Of a stretch of 64,000 nucleotides of DNA, positions 34,397-43,231 are shown piece by piece (the stretch's first letter is position 1; every line of letters begins with the position of its first letter). A model generated the notes under the pieces. That model did not search any database and was not told the origin of the DNA. It saw nothing but the letters and a program-made list of their open reading frames with translations. This DNA is from Microvirga rosea. GTDB lineage: Bacteria; Pseudomonadota; Alphaproteobacteria; Rhizobiales; Beijerinckiaceae. The position numbers were made by a program, and so were the translations under genes. The stretch covers positions 1 through 64,000 of the forward strand of contig NZ_JAJDOP010000012.1 of NCBI RefSeq assembly GCF_020595095.1. Direction: 5' to 3'.

Positions 34397-34480
34397 ATTG
34401 TCCTATGCTGACTGGGACAATCAAGGGACAGTTTGTGCCAATATCGCCATGACTGTCCCAGTAAAATATTAGGGACAGTC
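34397..34480. promoter_or_regulatory. Repeated GGGACA-type operators between mvaA and the MocR gene
   Basis: GACTGTCCC (34451-34459) and GGGACAGTC (34472-34480) form a perfect 9-bp dyad that ends exactly at the regulator's ATG. ATTGTCC (34397-34403) and GGACAAT (34415-34421) form a second dyad, and a lone AGGGACAGT half-site sits at 34424-34432. Five half-sites in 84 bases of a divergent promoter indicate control of both genes by the MocR protein. Confidence 0.75.
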
Positions 34481-35872
34481 ATGGCTGGTCAGCATCGACG
34501 GATGACGCGCGTCGATTCAATTGTCGAGCATCTAACGACCATGCTGCGTGCAGGGGCCTACAAGGTGGGCGAAAGGCTGCCCTCCGTGCGGCAAGCGGCA
34601 CAGGAGCATGATGTCTCGAAGAACACCATGGCAGAGGCTTACGATCGGCTTGTGGCTCACGGCCTCCTAGAGGCGCGCATCGGTTCTGGCTACTATGTAT
34701 CTCATCTCGATTTGTCCCATCCTAGCCCTTCACACCCCCATGTAGCGGAGGCGGTTGATGTCGTCTCCCTGCTGCGGGAGCAGTTGGATCATCATTATGA
34801 GGTGCGCCCCGGCGACGGCCGGCCGCCCGCTTCTTGGATGGAAGACTCGGAGCTGCGTCGGTACTTCGTCAATTTCAAAGCAGCCGGGCCGGACAGCGTT
34901 GATTTCGGCTATGGCAGCTCACGAGGCTACGGTCCCTTGCGGGAATGGCTCCGTGTGCAGCTGATGGATCGCTCCATCGCCGTGCGGTCGGACGGTCTGT
35001 TGCTCACCCATGGGGCCAATCATGCGTTCGATCTCATCATTCGCCATCTCATCGAGCCTGGCGACACAGTGTTCGTCGACGATCCAGGCTATTATCCGCT
35101 CTTCGGCAAACTGACACTCGCAAAAGCACAAATTGTCGGCATTCAGCGCGGGCCCGATGGCCCTGAACTGGCGGATCTAAACGCGAAGCTCGTCACTCAC
35201 AGGCCAAAAATTTTCTTCACCCAATCTCAGGCGCATAATCCAACAGGAAGCTCCCTCTCGCCTGGAACGGCCTTCGGCTTGCTACAGGCGTCCGAGCGCT
35301 TCGGATTTCACCTTGTCGAGGATGACACCTTCGCCGACCTGCTATCCCCAACATTGCCACGCCTTAGCGCCCTCGATCAACTTGATCGGGTTCTCTATGT
35401 CGGAACGTTCTCAAAGACACTATCGGCAAGTCTACGCAGCGGCTTCGTGGCAGGAAATCCGGCGATCATCGGTCCGTTGAGCGATATCAAAATGGTGACA
35501 GGCGTCGCAACGTCCGACTATGTTGAGCGCTTCATCTTTAATCTGATCAACGGCGGGCACTACCTTCGCCATCTGCGTCGTCTGCGAGCACGCCTTGAGG
35601 ATGCGCATCGAATTGCGGTGACAGAGCTGACGAATGTCGGCCTGACCGTCTACGCCGGTAAAATTCCGGGTTTCTATCTCTGGACTGAGCTGCCTCCAGA
35701 TATAGACGAACTCGACTTAGTCCATAAGGCTGCGGGGGAGAGTATATTTCTCGCACCTGGTCAGGTGTTTCGGCCTGGGCGCACGCCGGGGCGACGGGCT
35801 GCAATGCGCGTGAACGTTGCTTACGGCGCAGATGAGCGCTTTCTGGATTTCCTCAAACGCTCGCTGAGATAG
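34481..35872 (+). CDS. MocR-type (GntR-HTH plus aminotransferase-fold) regulator
   Basis: 463 residues from ATG 34481. The N-terminal winged helix (residues about 8-80) has [49 protein letters not shown]. From about 110 an aminotransferase class I fold follows, with [42 protein letters not shown] and the PLP-lysine region [16 protein letters not shown] (Lys about 312). MocR proteins sense PLP adducts or small amines. It is divergent from mvaA and upstream of the lyase gene, 59 bases away on the same strand. Operator repeats abut its start, suggesting autoregulation. Confidence 0.88.
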   Translation: MAGQHRRMTRVDSIVEHLTTMLRAGAYKVGERLPSVRQAAQEHDVSKNTMAEAYDRLVAHGLLEARIGSGYYVSHLDLSHPSPSHPHVAEAVDVVSLLREQLDHHYEVRPGDGRPPASWMEDSELRRYFVNFKAAGPDSVDFGYGSSRGYGPLREWLRVQLMDRSIAVRSDGLLLTHGANHAFDLIIRHLIEPGDTVFVDDPGYYPLFGKLTLAKAQIVGIQRGPDGPELADLNAKLVTHRPKIFFTQSQAHNPTGSSLSPGTAFGLLQASERFGFHLVEDDTFADLLSPTLPRLSALDQLDRVLYVGTFSKTLSASLRSGFVAGNPAIIGPLSDIKMVTGVATSDYVERFIFNLINGGHYLRHLRRLRARLEDAHRIAVTELTNVGLTVYAGKIPGFYLWTELPPDIDELDLVHKAAGESIFLAPGQVFRPGRTPGRRAAMRVNVAYGADERFLDFLKRSLR

Positions 35873-35931
35873 AGACCCCCTTCTCTGGATACTGCTTTTC
35901 CCCACAATATTATGAGAGGTCAACGGCCCAT

Positions 35932-36834
35932 ATGACGTATCCGAAAACCGTGCGCATCGTTGAGGTAGGCCCCCGTGACGGGTTGCAGAATGAGCCCGGC
36001 ATTGTCGCGACAGAAGTCAAGATTGAGCTGATCAATCGTCTCACCCATGCGGGACTGCAAACTATTGAGTCCGGCAGCTTCGTTTCACCCAAGTGGGTGC
36101 CTCAGATGGCAGATACGGCTGAAGTCCTGAGCCATATCCAACGCAAGCCCGGCGTTCAGTACCCAGTACTCGTCCCGAACATCAAAGGACTCCACGCAGC
36201 TTTGGAAAGCGGTGTTGAGGAAGTGGCTGTTTTTGCTTCCGCATCGGAGGCATTTTCACAACGGAATATCAACTGCACCATCGATGAGAGCCTCGCTCGA
36301 TTTCAGCCCGTGATTGCGGCCTCACGCGAGCGGGGGGTTAAGGTCAGGGGATACGTCTCCTGTGTACTGGGGTGTCCGTACCAGGGCGACGTGCCGGCAG
36401 AGAAAGTCGCCGATGTTGCGAAGCGCCTTTTCGATATGGGCTGCTATGAAATCTCTCTCGGCGATACAATCGGCGCTGGTACTCCCGCAGCGGCATTCGC
36501 TATGACTAAGCATGTCCTAGGATTCGTTCCTGTCAACCAGATTGCGCTGCATTTTCACGATACCTACGGGCAAGCGCTTGCCAATATCTATGCCTGCCTC
36601 GGCTTGGGTATCAGCGTACTCGATTCGTCCGTTGGTGGTCTTGGCGGATGCCCATATGCAGTTGGCGCCAGTGGCAATGTTGCGAGCGAAGATCTCGTGT
36701 ACATGCTGCACGGCATGGGCATAGACACAGGGGTGGACCTAGGTCAGCTTGTTGAGGCAGCCCGCTTCATATCGCAGGCAATCGGACGAGAGCCTTCGTC
36801 GCATCTTTCCAAAGCTTGGAGGCAAGGTAATTAA
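35932..36834 (+). CDS. mvaB: Hydroxymethylglutaryl-CoA lyase
   Basis: 300 residues, standard length. It has RIVEVGPRDGLQNEPGIV (catalytic Arg-Asp), ESGSFVSPKWVPQMAD, LVPNIKGLHAAL, HFHDTYGQALAN (metal-binding His pair) and DSSVGGLGGCPYAVGASGNVASED (the catalytic-Cys signature GGCPYA). It cleaves HMG-CoA to acetyl-CoA and acetoacetate in the cytosol. With the class II reductase next door it completes the two-step mevalonate degradation route. It could also serve leucine breakdown, but no other leucine-pathway gene is near. Confidence 0.92.
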   Translation: MTYPKTVRIVEVGPRDGLQNEPGIVATEVKIELINRLTHAGLQTIESGSFVSPKWVPQMADTAEVLSHIQRKPGVQYPVLVPNIKGLHAALESGVEEVAVFASASEAFSQRNINCTIDESLARFQPVIAASRERGVKVRGYVSCVLGCPYQGDVPAEKVADVAKRLFDMGCYEISLGDTIGAGTPAAAFAMTKHVLGFVPVNQIALHFHDTYGQALANIYACLGLGISVLDSSVGGLGGCPYAVGASGNVASEDLVYMLHGMGIDTGVDLGQLVEAARFISQAIGREPSSHLSKAWRQGN

Positions 36835-37847
36835 CTAAGCTCCTAGCCCCAGGCCATGGGATCTGCGGGTTTGGTCAAGTAGATGTCGACTGACTTGGCA
36901 TGGGGGAGGCTGCTCCTGTGCACAAACGCTATCTTGTCGATCTCGCCCGCCACGAGCACTAAGCTCCTGAGCCGTCTCAACAGGGCATCGCTTCAGCCCG
37001 GACGTTTACTCGTGCGCCGAGAGTTCAACTCCCGTCGTTCCAGTCGGTAGGACGAGAGCTTGTCCGTTCCTAGCATGCTCGGAGCGCAACCCTGCTTCCT
37101 CAGGTCAAGCTAGTCTCTGCGAAGTCCAAAGCACACTTGTGCAGGGTCGCAGCGTGCCCTTTGATACGCCCTTGCGAGCACTCTGTGACATCCGCGATGT
37201 GGGTGTAGGTACGTTGCAGCTACCTCACGTGTGCCGAACGTGCGGCCGATTCACCACCCAATCCGCAAGAAGAAAGTTTTTACTGCGTCAACCACGTCGA
37301 AGTTCGAGTCGATAGCTTAGCGCACATTCCATCTGTCGAAGGTAGTGTAGGGGTGAGGGGTGCCGAGCTTCACCTTATCTCTTGGACGCAGATGACTGGC
37401 CTCGAGGCATTTCAGATCCTGCATGTTGATCTACCATTATGCTACATCCCTGTTGTAAGATAGCGTCTCTTGCAGCACGCCTGCATAATTGTTGATGGCA
37501 CACAAGTTTCCTGCTCATTGACAGCTTGCTCGTGTCGCATCGGGTATACCCTGCGGTGACGTTACTTCGGGCAGTGAATTTCATGCCACCTGTGAGTTGA
37601 CGCGCCTATTTGTGACACAGCTACGGTCGGGCTTGAAACCCTGAGATTGCAACATGGCCCGCGCTAGTTACGCCAGCGCCACCGACCAAGATCTCTATAC
37701 TCAGCTTGCAAAGTTTAAAGCCGAAGACTGCAGGATGGTTCGGTCTGAGAAAGTACTAGGAGCGATCCAAAACGGCGGGAACCTTCTTGGCTTGTTGCGA
37801 TCCAATGGTCATCCATCAAGGCTCCACCAGGCACGGATGAATAGGAC
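36835..37847. other. About 1 kb without a supported gene
   Basis: No family-like reading frame on either strand. A 65-codon frame at 37654-37851 overlaps the next gene start by ATGA, but its sequence is not convincing. The stretch may be a decayed gene or a large regulatory region. Confidence 0.4.
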
Positions 37848-39605
37848 ATGATCCGCTCGGTTGCCTACTCAAAGGCGGTATTTGCCGGCATGGCAGGCGC
37901 CATCGTCTGGGAAATCGTCGCTCGGCTGCTGATCTGGGCCGGCGTGCCATACTTCGACATCGTTAGGACCCTTGGAACGCTGGTGCTGCCCCATGCCGAC
38001 CAGTGGACGTCCTGGGCTGTGGGCATGCTGCTGCACCTGCTGGTCGGTGCGATCTGGGCCGTGTTCTACGCCTACTTCTTCTGGTCCGTCTTGCCCCTGC
38101 GTCCTAGCCTCCAGGGTCTAGTGTTCGCCCTCATGCCGATGCCACTGGCGATCTTTATCATGCATCCGCAGTTCGACCTGATGCACCCGCTCGTCCAAAC
38201 CGGCCAGATGCCCAGTTCCGGATTGTTTGGTTTGAGCACTGGAGCGAACGACCCCCTCTCGATTGCCGTTGGCCACCTGATCTGGGGTACGGTGTTGGGC
38301 CTGCTTTACACCCGGCCTGTCGGATATCGGGCGGACCGTCCGCCGTGCCTAAGCCATCGGCCCCAGGGCTCATGCCCATTCGTCGGCGAGGCTCCGGGGC
38401 CGCCCAATCACCGGTTCATGTTCGCGACCGGCATCGAGTGCAGCTATCCCACCCTTGAGGGCGGAAGGTGGCGCATGGACCAGATGGCGGCCTGCGGCCA
38501 TTACCGCCATTGGCGCGCCGACCTGCAACTCGTGCGGGATCTTGGCCTACGCTACCTGCGCTACGGTCCTCCCCTGCACCTGATCCATCGCGGCCCCGGC
38601 CGGTACGACTGGTCGTTCCTGGACGGCGTCGCTGCTGAGATGCAGCGGCTCGGCATCGTGCCGATCATAGACCTGTGTCACTTCGGCCTGCCCAACTGGT
38701 TGCAGAACTTTCAGAACCCTGAGGTGCCGCTCGCGCTTGCCGACTATGCCAGGGAGTTCGCCCGACGCTATCCGTGGGTGCGGTTCTACACCCCCGTCAA
38801 TGAGATGTACGTGTGCGCCAAGCTCAGCGCCCTGGAAGGGCTATGGAACGAGCAGTGCCACGATGAGCACGCCTTCGTCACCGCCGTCCGTCACCTCGCC
38901 AAGGCCAGCGTGCTAATGATGCAGGCGATTGCAGAAGAACGCCCCGACGCCATCTTCATCAACAGCGAGAGCGGCGAGTTCTACCAGCCCTGCTGCCCTG
39001 ATCCAGAGATCCGACGCATCGCCGCCTTCGAGAACGAGCGGCGCTTCCTTCCGCTGGATCTCCTTTACGCCCGTCCTGTGCATGAGGACATGCGAGCCCA
39101 TCTTCTCCAACACGGCATGTCGGACGAGGAATACGCGTGGTTCATGCAGCAGGACGTGCGCGGCCGGTCGATCCTCGGGGTCGACTATTACGAGTGGAAC
39201 GAAAAGCTCATCGACAGCAACGGGCATGCGCTAGCACTGGGCGAATTGTTCGGCTGGTATGCCGTCGCCGGCCAGTACTACCAGCGGTACCAGCGGCCGA
39301 TGATGCACACCGAGACCAATCGCATGGATGCCCGCGACGGACCGCGCTGGCTCTGGCGGCAGTGGCATAACGTGGAACTCATTCGCCAGGCAGGCGTGCC
39401 GGTCGTCGGCTTCACCTGGTACTCGTTAACCGATCAAGTCGACTGGGACATCGCGCTGCGGGAGCCGCTCGGCAACGTCAATCCGGTTGGCCTGTTCGAC
39501 CTTAACCGCGACCCGCGGACGGTTGGCCTCGCCTACCAGCATCTCGTGCGCCTCTTCGGGGCTGACCTCAACGAGGCACCATCCGTCGAGGCAGTGCTGG
39601 AGTAA
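37848..39605 (+). CDS. Membrane-anchored GH1-like glycosidase (fusion protein)
   Basis: 585 residues in one frame. Residues about 1-165 hold four hydrophobic helices (VFAGMAGAIVWEIVARLLIW, WAVGMLLHLLVGAIWAVFYAYFFW, LVFALMPMPLAIFIM, IAVGHLIWGTVLGLLY). After a Pro-rich linker, residues about 190-575 form a TIM-barrel like GH1: FMFATGIECSYPTLEGG, HLIHRGPGRYDWSFLDGV, PIIDLCHFGLPNWLQNF, FYTPVNEMYVCAK (acid/base Glu), MMHTETNRMD (nucleophile Glu) and VVGFTWYSLTDQVDWD. The usual TxNEP reads TPVNEM and the ENG reads ETN, as in short GH1-like domains of alphaproteobacteria. The membrane fusion is unusual. Substrate unknown. Confidence 0.75.
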   Translation: MIRSVAYSKAVFAGMAGAIVWEIVARLLIWAGVPYFDIVRTLGTLVLPHADQWTSWAVGMLLHLLVGAIWAVFYAYFFWSVLPLRPSLQGLVFALMPMPLAIFIMHPQFDLMHPLVQTGQMPSSGLFGLSTGANDPLSIAVGHLIWGTVLGLLYTRPVGYRADRPPCLSHRPQGSCPFVGEAPGPPNHRFMFATGIECSYPTLEGGRWRMDQMAACGHYRHWRADLQLVRDLGLRYLRYGPPLHLIHRGPGRYDWSFLDGVAAEMQRLGIVPIIDLCHFGLPNWLQNFQNPEVPLALADYAREFARRYPWVRFYTPVNEMYVCAKLSALEGLWNEQCHDEHAFVTAVRHLAKASVLMMQAIAEERPDAIFINSESGEFYQPCCPDPEIRRIAAFENERRFLPLDLLYARPVHEDMRAHLLQHGMSDEEYAWFMQQDVRGRSILGVDYYEWNEKLIDSNGHALALGELFGWYAVAGQYYQRYQRPMMHTETNRMDARDGPRWLWRQWHNVELIRQAGVPVVGFTWYSLTDQVDWDIALREPLGNVNPVGLFDLNRDPRTVGLAYQHLVRLFGADLNEAPSVEAVLE

Positions 39606-39642
39606 GCGTCAAAGGTCGCAGCCCAAAACGTGAGGAGGCTCC

Positions 39643-40191
39643 ATGCTTAAGATGCTGCGGGCCCACGGACTCGATGCCGGTCCGACCCAACGGCCGTTTC
39701 TCGCAGGGGCCATCGCAGGCGTGACTGCAGCGATCCCGGCCCTGTTGGTCCTAGCCGGCTTTCAGTCCCTGGATGCACCTGCCCGAACTATCGGCACGTC
39801 CGCAGTGGCTACCGGTCTCGTCTATGCCGGAGTGATGCTTCTCGGTGGGATCTTGTACGGCTGGCTGTTCCAGCGGGCGGCCAACGACATGCGGGGCGGC
39901 TGGCTCTTCGGCATGGCGTTCGGTTTCGTCCTTTGGATGATCGGGCCGATCCCGCTGCTGCAGTGGCTGCCGGATCAGCCGATCCTGCGCGGCTATCCCG
40001 CTACCGGACTGCTGTTAGCCCAACTGGTCTGGGGTCTCGCTTTGGGTATCGTGTTTTCACCCGTTCATCATCGGCTCTACAAGAGCCTTGACCGTCAGTT
40101 GGGCCCTGGATCAGCCACCACAGGACCGGAGGCCGCGACCGAAGTGCAGAGACTTCGGCCACTCCCGTCGGCCAAGCGTCCGTCATCTTGA
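39643..40191 (+). CDS. Four-helix membrane protein related to the fused anchor
   Basis: 182 residues with four hydrophobic segments (FLAGAIAGVTAAIPALLVLAGF, TGLVYAGVMLLGGILYGWLF, GWLFGMAFGFVLWMIGPIPLL, LLLAQLVWGLALGIVF). Its last helix (QLVWGLALGIVFSPVHH) resembles HLIWGTVLGLLYTRP in the N-terminal anchor of the preceding glycosidase, and the overall layout is the same. A GAGGAGG-like site precedes the ATG 37 bases after the glycosidase stop, so the two are probably one operon. Family not identified (YagU/DUF1440-like topology). Confidence 0.6.
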   Translation: MLKMLRAHGLDAGPTQRPFLAGAIAGVTAAIPALLVLAGFQSLDAPARTIGTSAVATGLVYAGVMLLGGILYGWLFQRAANDMRGGWLFGMAFGFVLWMIGPIPLLQWLPDQPILRGYPATGLLLAQLVWGLALGIVFSPVHHRLYKSLDRQLGPGSATTGPEAATEVQRLRPLPSAKRPSS

Positions 40192-40275
40192 AGGGTCCTA
40201 CCGCTCCAACACGGTTTGGGAACCTTTGTCGAGATGCTCCATCTAATGAGAATGGGCAGGAACGGGAGCTTGACA

Positions 40276-40500
40276 ATGCAGATTGCAGCAGTCGTTGCGG
40301 CGCCGTTGGATGCCCTTGATGACAAGGCTCTGGTTGAGCGAGCCCGTAACCGGGGTGGGGCCGAGGTCCGACTGATCATGCGAAGGCGCAATCGGCGCCT
40401 GTTCCGTGTGGCTCGCAGCGTTCTCCACGACAGCGCTGAGGCCGAGGACGTGGTGCAGGAGACCTACGACCGCGCCCGTTGTATTCTGCGGCAATCCCTC
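40276..40500 (+). pseudogene. ECF sigma factor, N-terminal fragment
   Basis: From ATG 40276 the frame has ALVERARNRGGAEVRLIMRRRNRRLFRVARSVLHDSAEAEDVVQETYDRA, sigma-70 region 2 of a Methylobacteriaceae-type ECF factor. Immediately after it the sequence loses similarity, and region 4 is absent. The remainder of the open frame to 41118 lies antisense or out of frame to real genes. It is a truncated gene. Confidence 0.65.
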
Positions 40501-40612
40501 AGCAGAACGTTCTCAGCCGTGGTGAGTGACGTCTTCCATGCGCCGGCGCCGCTGCGCCCGGATCACGGACGCCGTGCCGGAGCATCCCAATCAGTAAGCA
40601 ATGGAGGCCATT

Positions 40613-41089
40613 ATGCAAGCCGAGAACCCGATCCGTGCCGGGAACCCTCAAAGCACGGCGCAGATAGCCGGACACCCGCTGCACCCTATGCTGATCCCGT
40701 TCCCAATCGCCTTTCTCGTGGCCACCCTTGTGTGCGACCTGCTCTTCTGGAACACGGGCAACAGCGCCTGGAGCACGGCCTCGCTCTATCTCTTGGGTGC
40801 CGCGCTCATCATGGCGGCGCTCGCGGCAGTCGCCGGCCTGACCGACTTCCTGGGCGACCGGCGTATCCGCGATCTGTCGGCGGCCTGGCACCACATGGTG
40901 GGCAACGTGGCCGTTGTTCTTCTCTCATTGTTGAACTGGTACCGCCGCTACGAGGCCGGCGACGCCGCCGTGCTCCCCATGGGACTTCTCATCTCGCTCG
41001 TCGTCGTTCTCCTCCTGCTCTACACTGGCTGGCGTGGGTGGGAGTTGGTCTACCGTCACCGGGTCGCCGTCTCGGATCAAGTTCCCTGA
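40613..41089 (+). CDS. DUF2231-family membrane protein
   Basis: 158 residues from ATG 40613, with GGAGG eight bases upstream. It begins with a polar stretch and AGHPLHPMLIPFPIAFLVATLVCDLLFW, the DUF2231 signature with its paired His, then three more helices ending LISLVVVLLLLYTGWRGWELVYRHRVAV. Some relatives bind haem; function here is unknown. It lies among stress-type accessory genes. Confidence 0.85.
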   Translation: MQAENPIRAGNPQSTAQIAGHPLHPMLIPFPIAFLVATLVCDLLFWNTGNSAWSTASLYLLGAALIMAALAAVAGLTDFLGDRRIRDLSAAWHHMVGNVAVVLLSLLNWYRRYEAGDAAVLPMGLLISLVVVLLLLYTGWRGWELVYRHRVAVSDQVP

Positions 41090-41130
41090 TCCGAGTGTTC
41101 CGTGCAGCGGGGATCTGAAGGGAGCCAGAG

Positions 41131-41570
41131 ATGGATTTGACCCAACTTGTTGCCGAATCCATCCTTTCCGCTGCCGCTGACGCCATAGTGGCGACTGACC
41201 GTGACGGGGGCATCTGCGTATGGAAACCGAGCGCGGAGCGGATCTTCGGCCATCGCGCCGACGGGCACTCGAGCAGTCGCCGGACCTCATCTTCCCGGAA
41301 CACCCGCGTGCACGTGGCTGGGAAGGGTTCCGCCATGCCATGGCAACGGGCGAAAGCCATTATGGCGTGGGTGACCCCCTGTCCGTGCCGGGCACCTGCC
41401 AGGGTGGCCAGCAGGTCTTGCTCGAGTTCACCATTGTGCCGCGAAGAGATGCGCAGTCACAGATGCATAGCCTTGTTACCGTCATGCGCGACGTGACCAG
41501 CCGTTTCGAGGAGATCAAAGTGTTGAAGAAGAAGCTCGCCGAGACAATTCTACTCCCGAGCCCCCACTGA
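41131..41570 (+). pseudogene. Single-PAS-domain gene with a frameshift
   Basis: Frame 1 from ATG 41131 gives SILSAAADAIVATDRDGGICVWKPSAERIFGHRADG, a PAS start. At about 41264 the family sequence shifts frame to ALEQSPDLIFPEHPRARGWEGFRHAMATGESHYG and LEFTIVPRRD, ending at 41570 with VMRDVTSRFEEIKVLKKKLAE. One base lost or two gained explains it. Either the gene is recently dead or the base is a sequencing error; rejoined, it is a 147-residue PAS protein. Confidence 0.7.
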
Positions 41571-41575
41571 CCGGC

Positions 41576-42115
41576 ATGGCAAACCCGTTCTACACCATCG
41601 GGCATTCGACCCGCTCCATTCCCGAGTTCGTTGATCTTCTTCGCGAGGCGAAAGTCGGTCTTGTGGTGGATGTCAGAACGGTGCCGCGCTCCCGGACGAA
41701 CCCGCAGTTCAACCGCGACGCCCTGCCCGAGAGCCTTGCGGGCTATCAGATCCGGTACGAGCACATCACCGAACTCGGTGGGCTGCGCGGCAAGCAGCGC
41801 CTGGTTGCCCCCTCCCCGAATGGATATTGGGAGAATGCAAGCTTCCGGAACTATGCCGACTACGCCCTGACGGAGCGCTTTCGGGAGGGGCTCGCCCGCC
41901 TGACCGACCTCGGCGGCAGGAGCATCGCGGCGATCATGTGCGCCGAGACCGTGTGGTGGCGCTGCCACCGCCGGATCATCGCCGACTACCTGCTCGCGGC
42001 CGGTTACTCGGTGCTTCATATTCTTGGCCCCGGCAAGATCGAGCCGGCATCGTTGACGCCCGGAGCCCACCCTTCCCCAGGCGGACTTGTCTATCCCCCG
42101 CGCCAGGCATCCTGA
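41576..42115 (+). CDS. DUF488-family protein
   Basis: 179 residues. FYTIGHSTRSIPEFVDLLREAKVGLVVDVRTVPRSRTNPQFN is the DUF488 start, and AAIMCAETVWWRCHRRIIADYL is its second conserved block (MCAE and CHR). Fold and function are not established; the family is often found with stress genes. It starts six bases after the PAS pseudogene stop, so the two were probably cotranscribed. Confidence 0.88.
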   Translation: MANPFYTIGHSTRSIPEFVDLLREAKVGLVVDVRTVPRSRTNPQFNRDALPESLAGYQIRYEHITELGGLRGKQRLVAPSPNGYWENASFRNYADYALTERFREGLARLTDLGGRSIAAIMCAETVWWRCHRRIIADYLLAAGYSVLHILGPGKIEPASLTPGAHPSPGGLVYPPRQAS

Positions 42116-42350
42116 CGGCCTCGGTTAGTATGTCTCCCAGGTGCGTTGTGTCCCTGGTCAGCTCCGAGGGGAAATCTCAGTGCCCATGAGACTGGGGTGC
42201 CTTCCTATCCTGGCTCTGCTCACAAAGAACCGGGAACCCTCCATGAGTTGCAGCATCCAATGCAGTAGCTGGCGGATATGCCCACCGGCTGCCCGGTGTC
42301 GTCGGCAAAAACTTGATCCATCGGATCAGCGCCAATCGAAGGAGAGAACC

Positions 42351-42899
42351 ATGTCCAAGCTTCCCGTAACCCTGCTGGGCGCCTGCCTATGCCTCGCGCC
42401 GTACGGCGCAATGGCACAACAAGCCGCCAAGCTCACGGATCCGCAAATCGCCCACATTGCTTACACGGCCGGGCAGATCGACATCCAGGCGGCCGAGCTC
42501 GCCCTCAAGCAGTCCAAGAACAAGGAGGTCAAGGCCTTCGCCAACGACATGGTGCGTGACCACAAGGCGGTGAACGAGAAGGCGCTTGCACTGGTGAAGA
42601 AGCTGAACGTCAAGCCGGAGGACAACGACACCAGCCGCCAACTCACGCAGCAGGCCGGGGCTAAGCGGAAGGAACTTAGCACACTCAAGGGTGCAGCCTT
42701 TGACAAGGCCTACGCCCAGAACGAGGTTGCCTTTCACCAGCAGGTCAACAGCGCACTTCAGAACACCCTGATCCCGAACGCCAGCAATGGCGAGCTCAAG
42801 GATCTGCTCTCGACCGGACTCAAGATCTTCCAGGGTCATGAGCAGCACGCCGAGCATCTTGTCCAAAGCCTGCCCGCGCGGACTGGGGCTGTGCATTGA
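42351..42899 (+). CDS. Periplasmic DUF4142-family protein
   Basis: 182 residues from ATG 42351 (AGGAGAG site). Signal peptide MSKLPVTLLGACLCLAPYGAMAQ, then a helical ferritin-like-looking DUF4142 domain: DPQIAHIAYTAGQIDIQAAELALKQSKNKEVKAFANDMVRDHKAVNEKAL and VAFHQQVNSALQNTLIPNASNGELKDLLSTGLKIFQGHEQHAEHL. It is followed 14 bases later by a cupredoxin gene, suggesting a periplasmic pair. Confidence 0.9.
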   Translation: MSKLPVTLLGACLCLAPYGAMAQQAAKLTDPQIAHIAYTAGQIDIQAAELALKQSKNKEVKAFANDMVRDHKAVNEKALALVKKLNVKPEDNDTSRQLTQQAGAKRKELSTLKGAAFDKAYAQNEVAFHQQVNSALQNTLIPNASNGELKDLLSTGLKIFQGHEQHAEHLVQSLPARTGAVH

Positions 42900-42913
42900 T
42901 GGGAGACTGATCG

Positions 42914-43231
42914 ATGTGCCGGCTGATCATTCTGGCTGCGGTTGCGTTGGGGATGCTGGCCAGCCCGGCATCCCCGGCCGGGACAATACGGCCTATCCTC
43001 ATGAAGGACATCGCGTTCGCGCCGAAGCAGGTCACGGTGCATGTCGGCGACACTTTGGAGTGGGCCAACCAAGACATCGTGGCGCACACAGCGACAGCCA
43101 AGGACAAGAGCTGGGAGGTAAACGTGCTACCGGGAAAGAATGGACGCGTGGTGATGAAGGCGGCTGGCACGTTTGACTACATCTGCCGCTATCACCCGAA
43201 CATGACGGGCGAGATCATCATAGAGCCCTGA
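42914..43231 (+). CDS. Periplasmic cupredoxin (plastocyanin/amicyanin-like)
   Basis: 105 residues. Signal peptide to about residue 22, then a small beta-barrel: MKDIAFAPKQVTVHVGDTLEWANQDIVAHTAT (first copper His) and GTFDYICRYHPNMTGEIIIEP (Cys, His and Met ligands). All four type 1 copper ligands are present. It is a likely periplasmic electron carrier or copper protein in an operon with the DUF4142 gene. Confidence 0.9.
   Translation: MCRLIILAAVALGMLASPASPAGTIRPILMKDIAFAPKQVTVHVGDTLEWANQDIVAHTATAKDKSWEVNVLPGKNGRVVMKAAGTFDYICRYHPNMTGEIIIEP

Noticed and set aside
37654..37851. A 65-codon frame overlapping the glycosidase start by ATGA.
   Set aside because: The overlap looks gene-like, but there is no ribosome site, no family pattern, and the 1-kb surroundings have no coding signal.
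40216..41118. A 300-codon frame continuing past the sigma-factor fragment.
   Set aside because: Only the first 75 or so codons after 40276 resemble a protein; the rest is out of frame over the DUF2231 gene.
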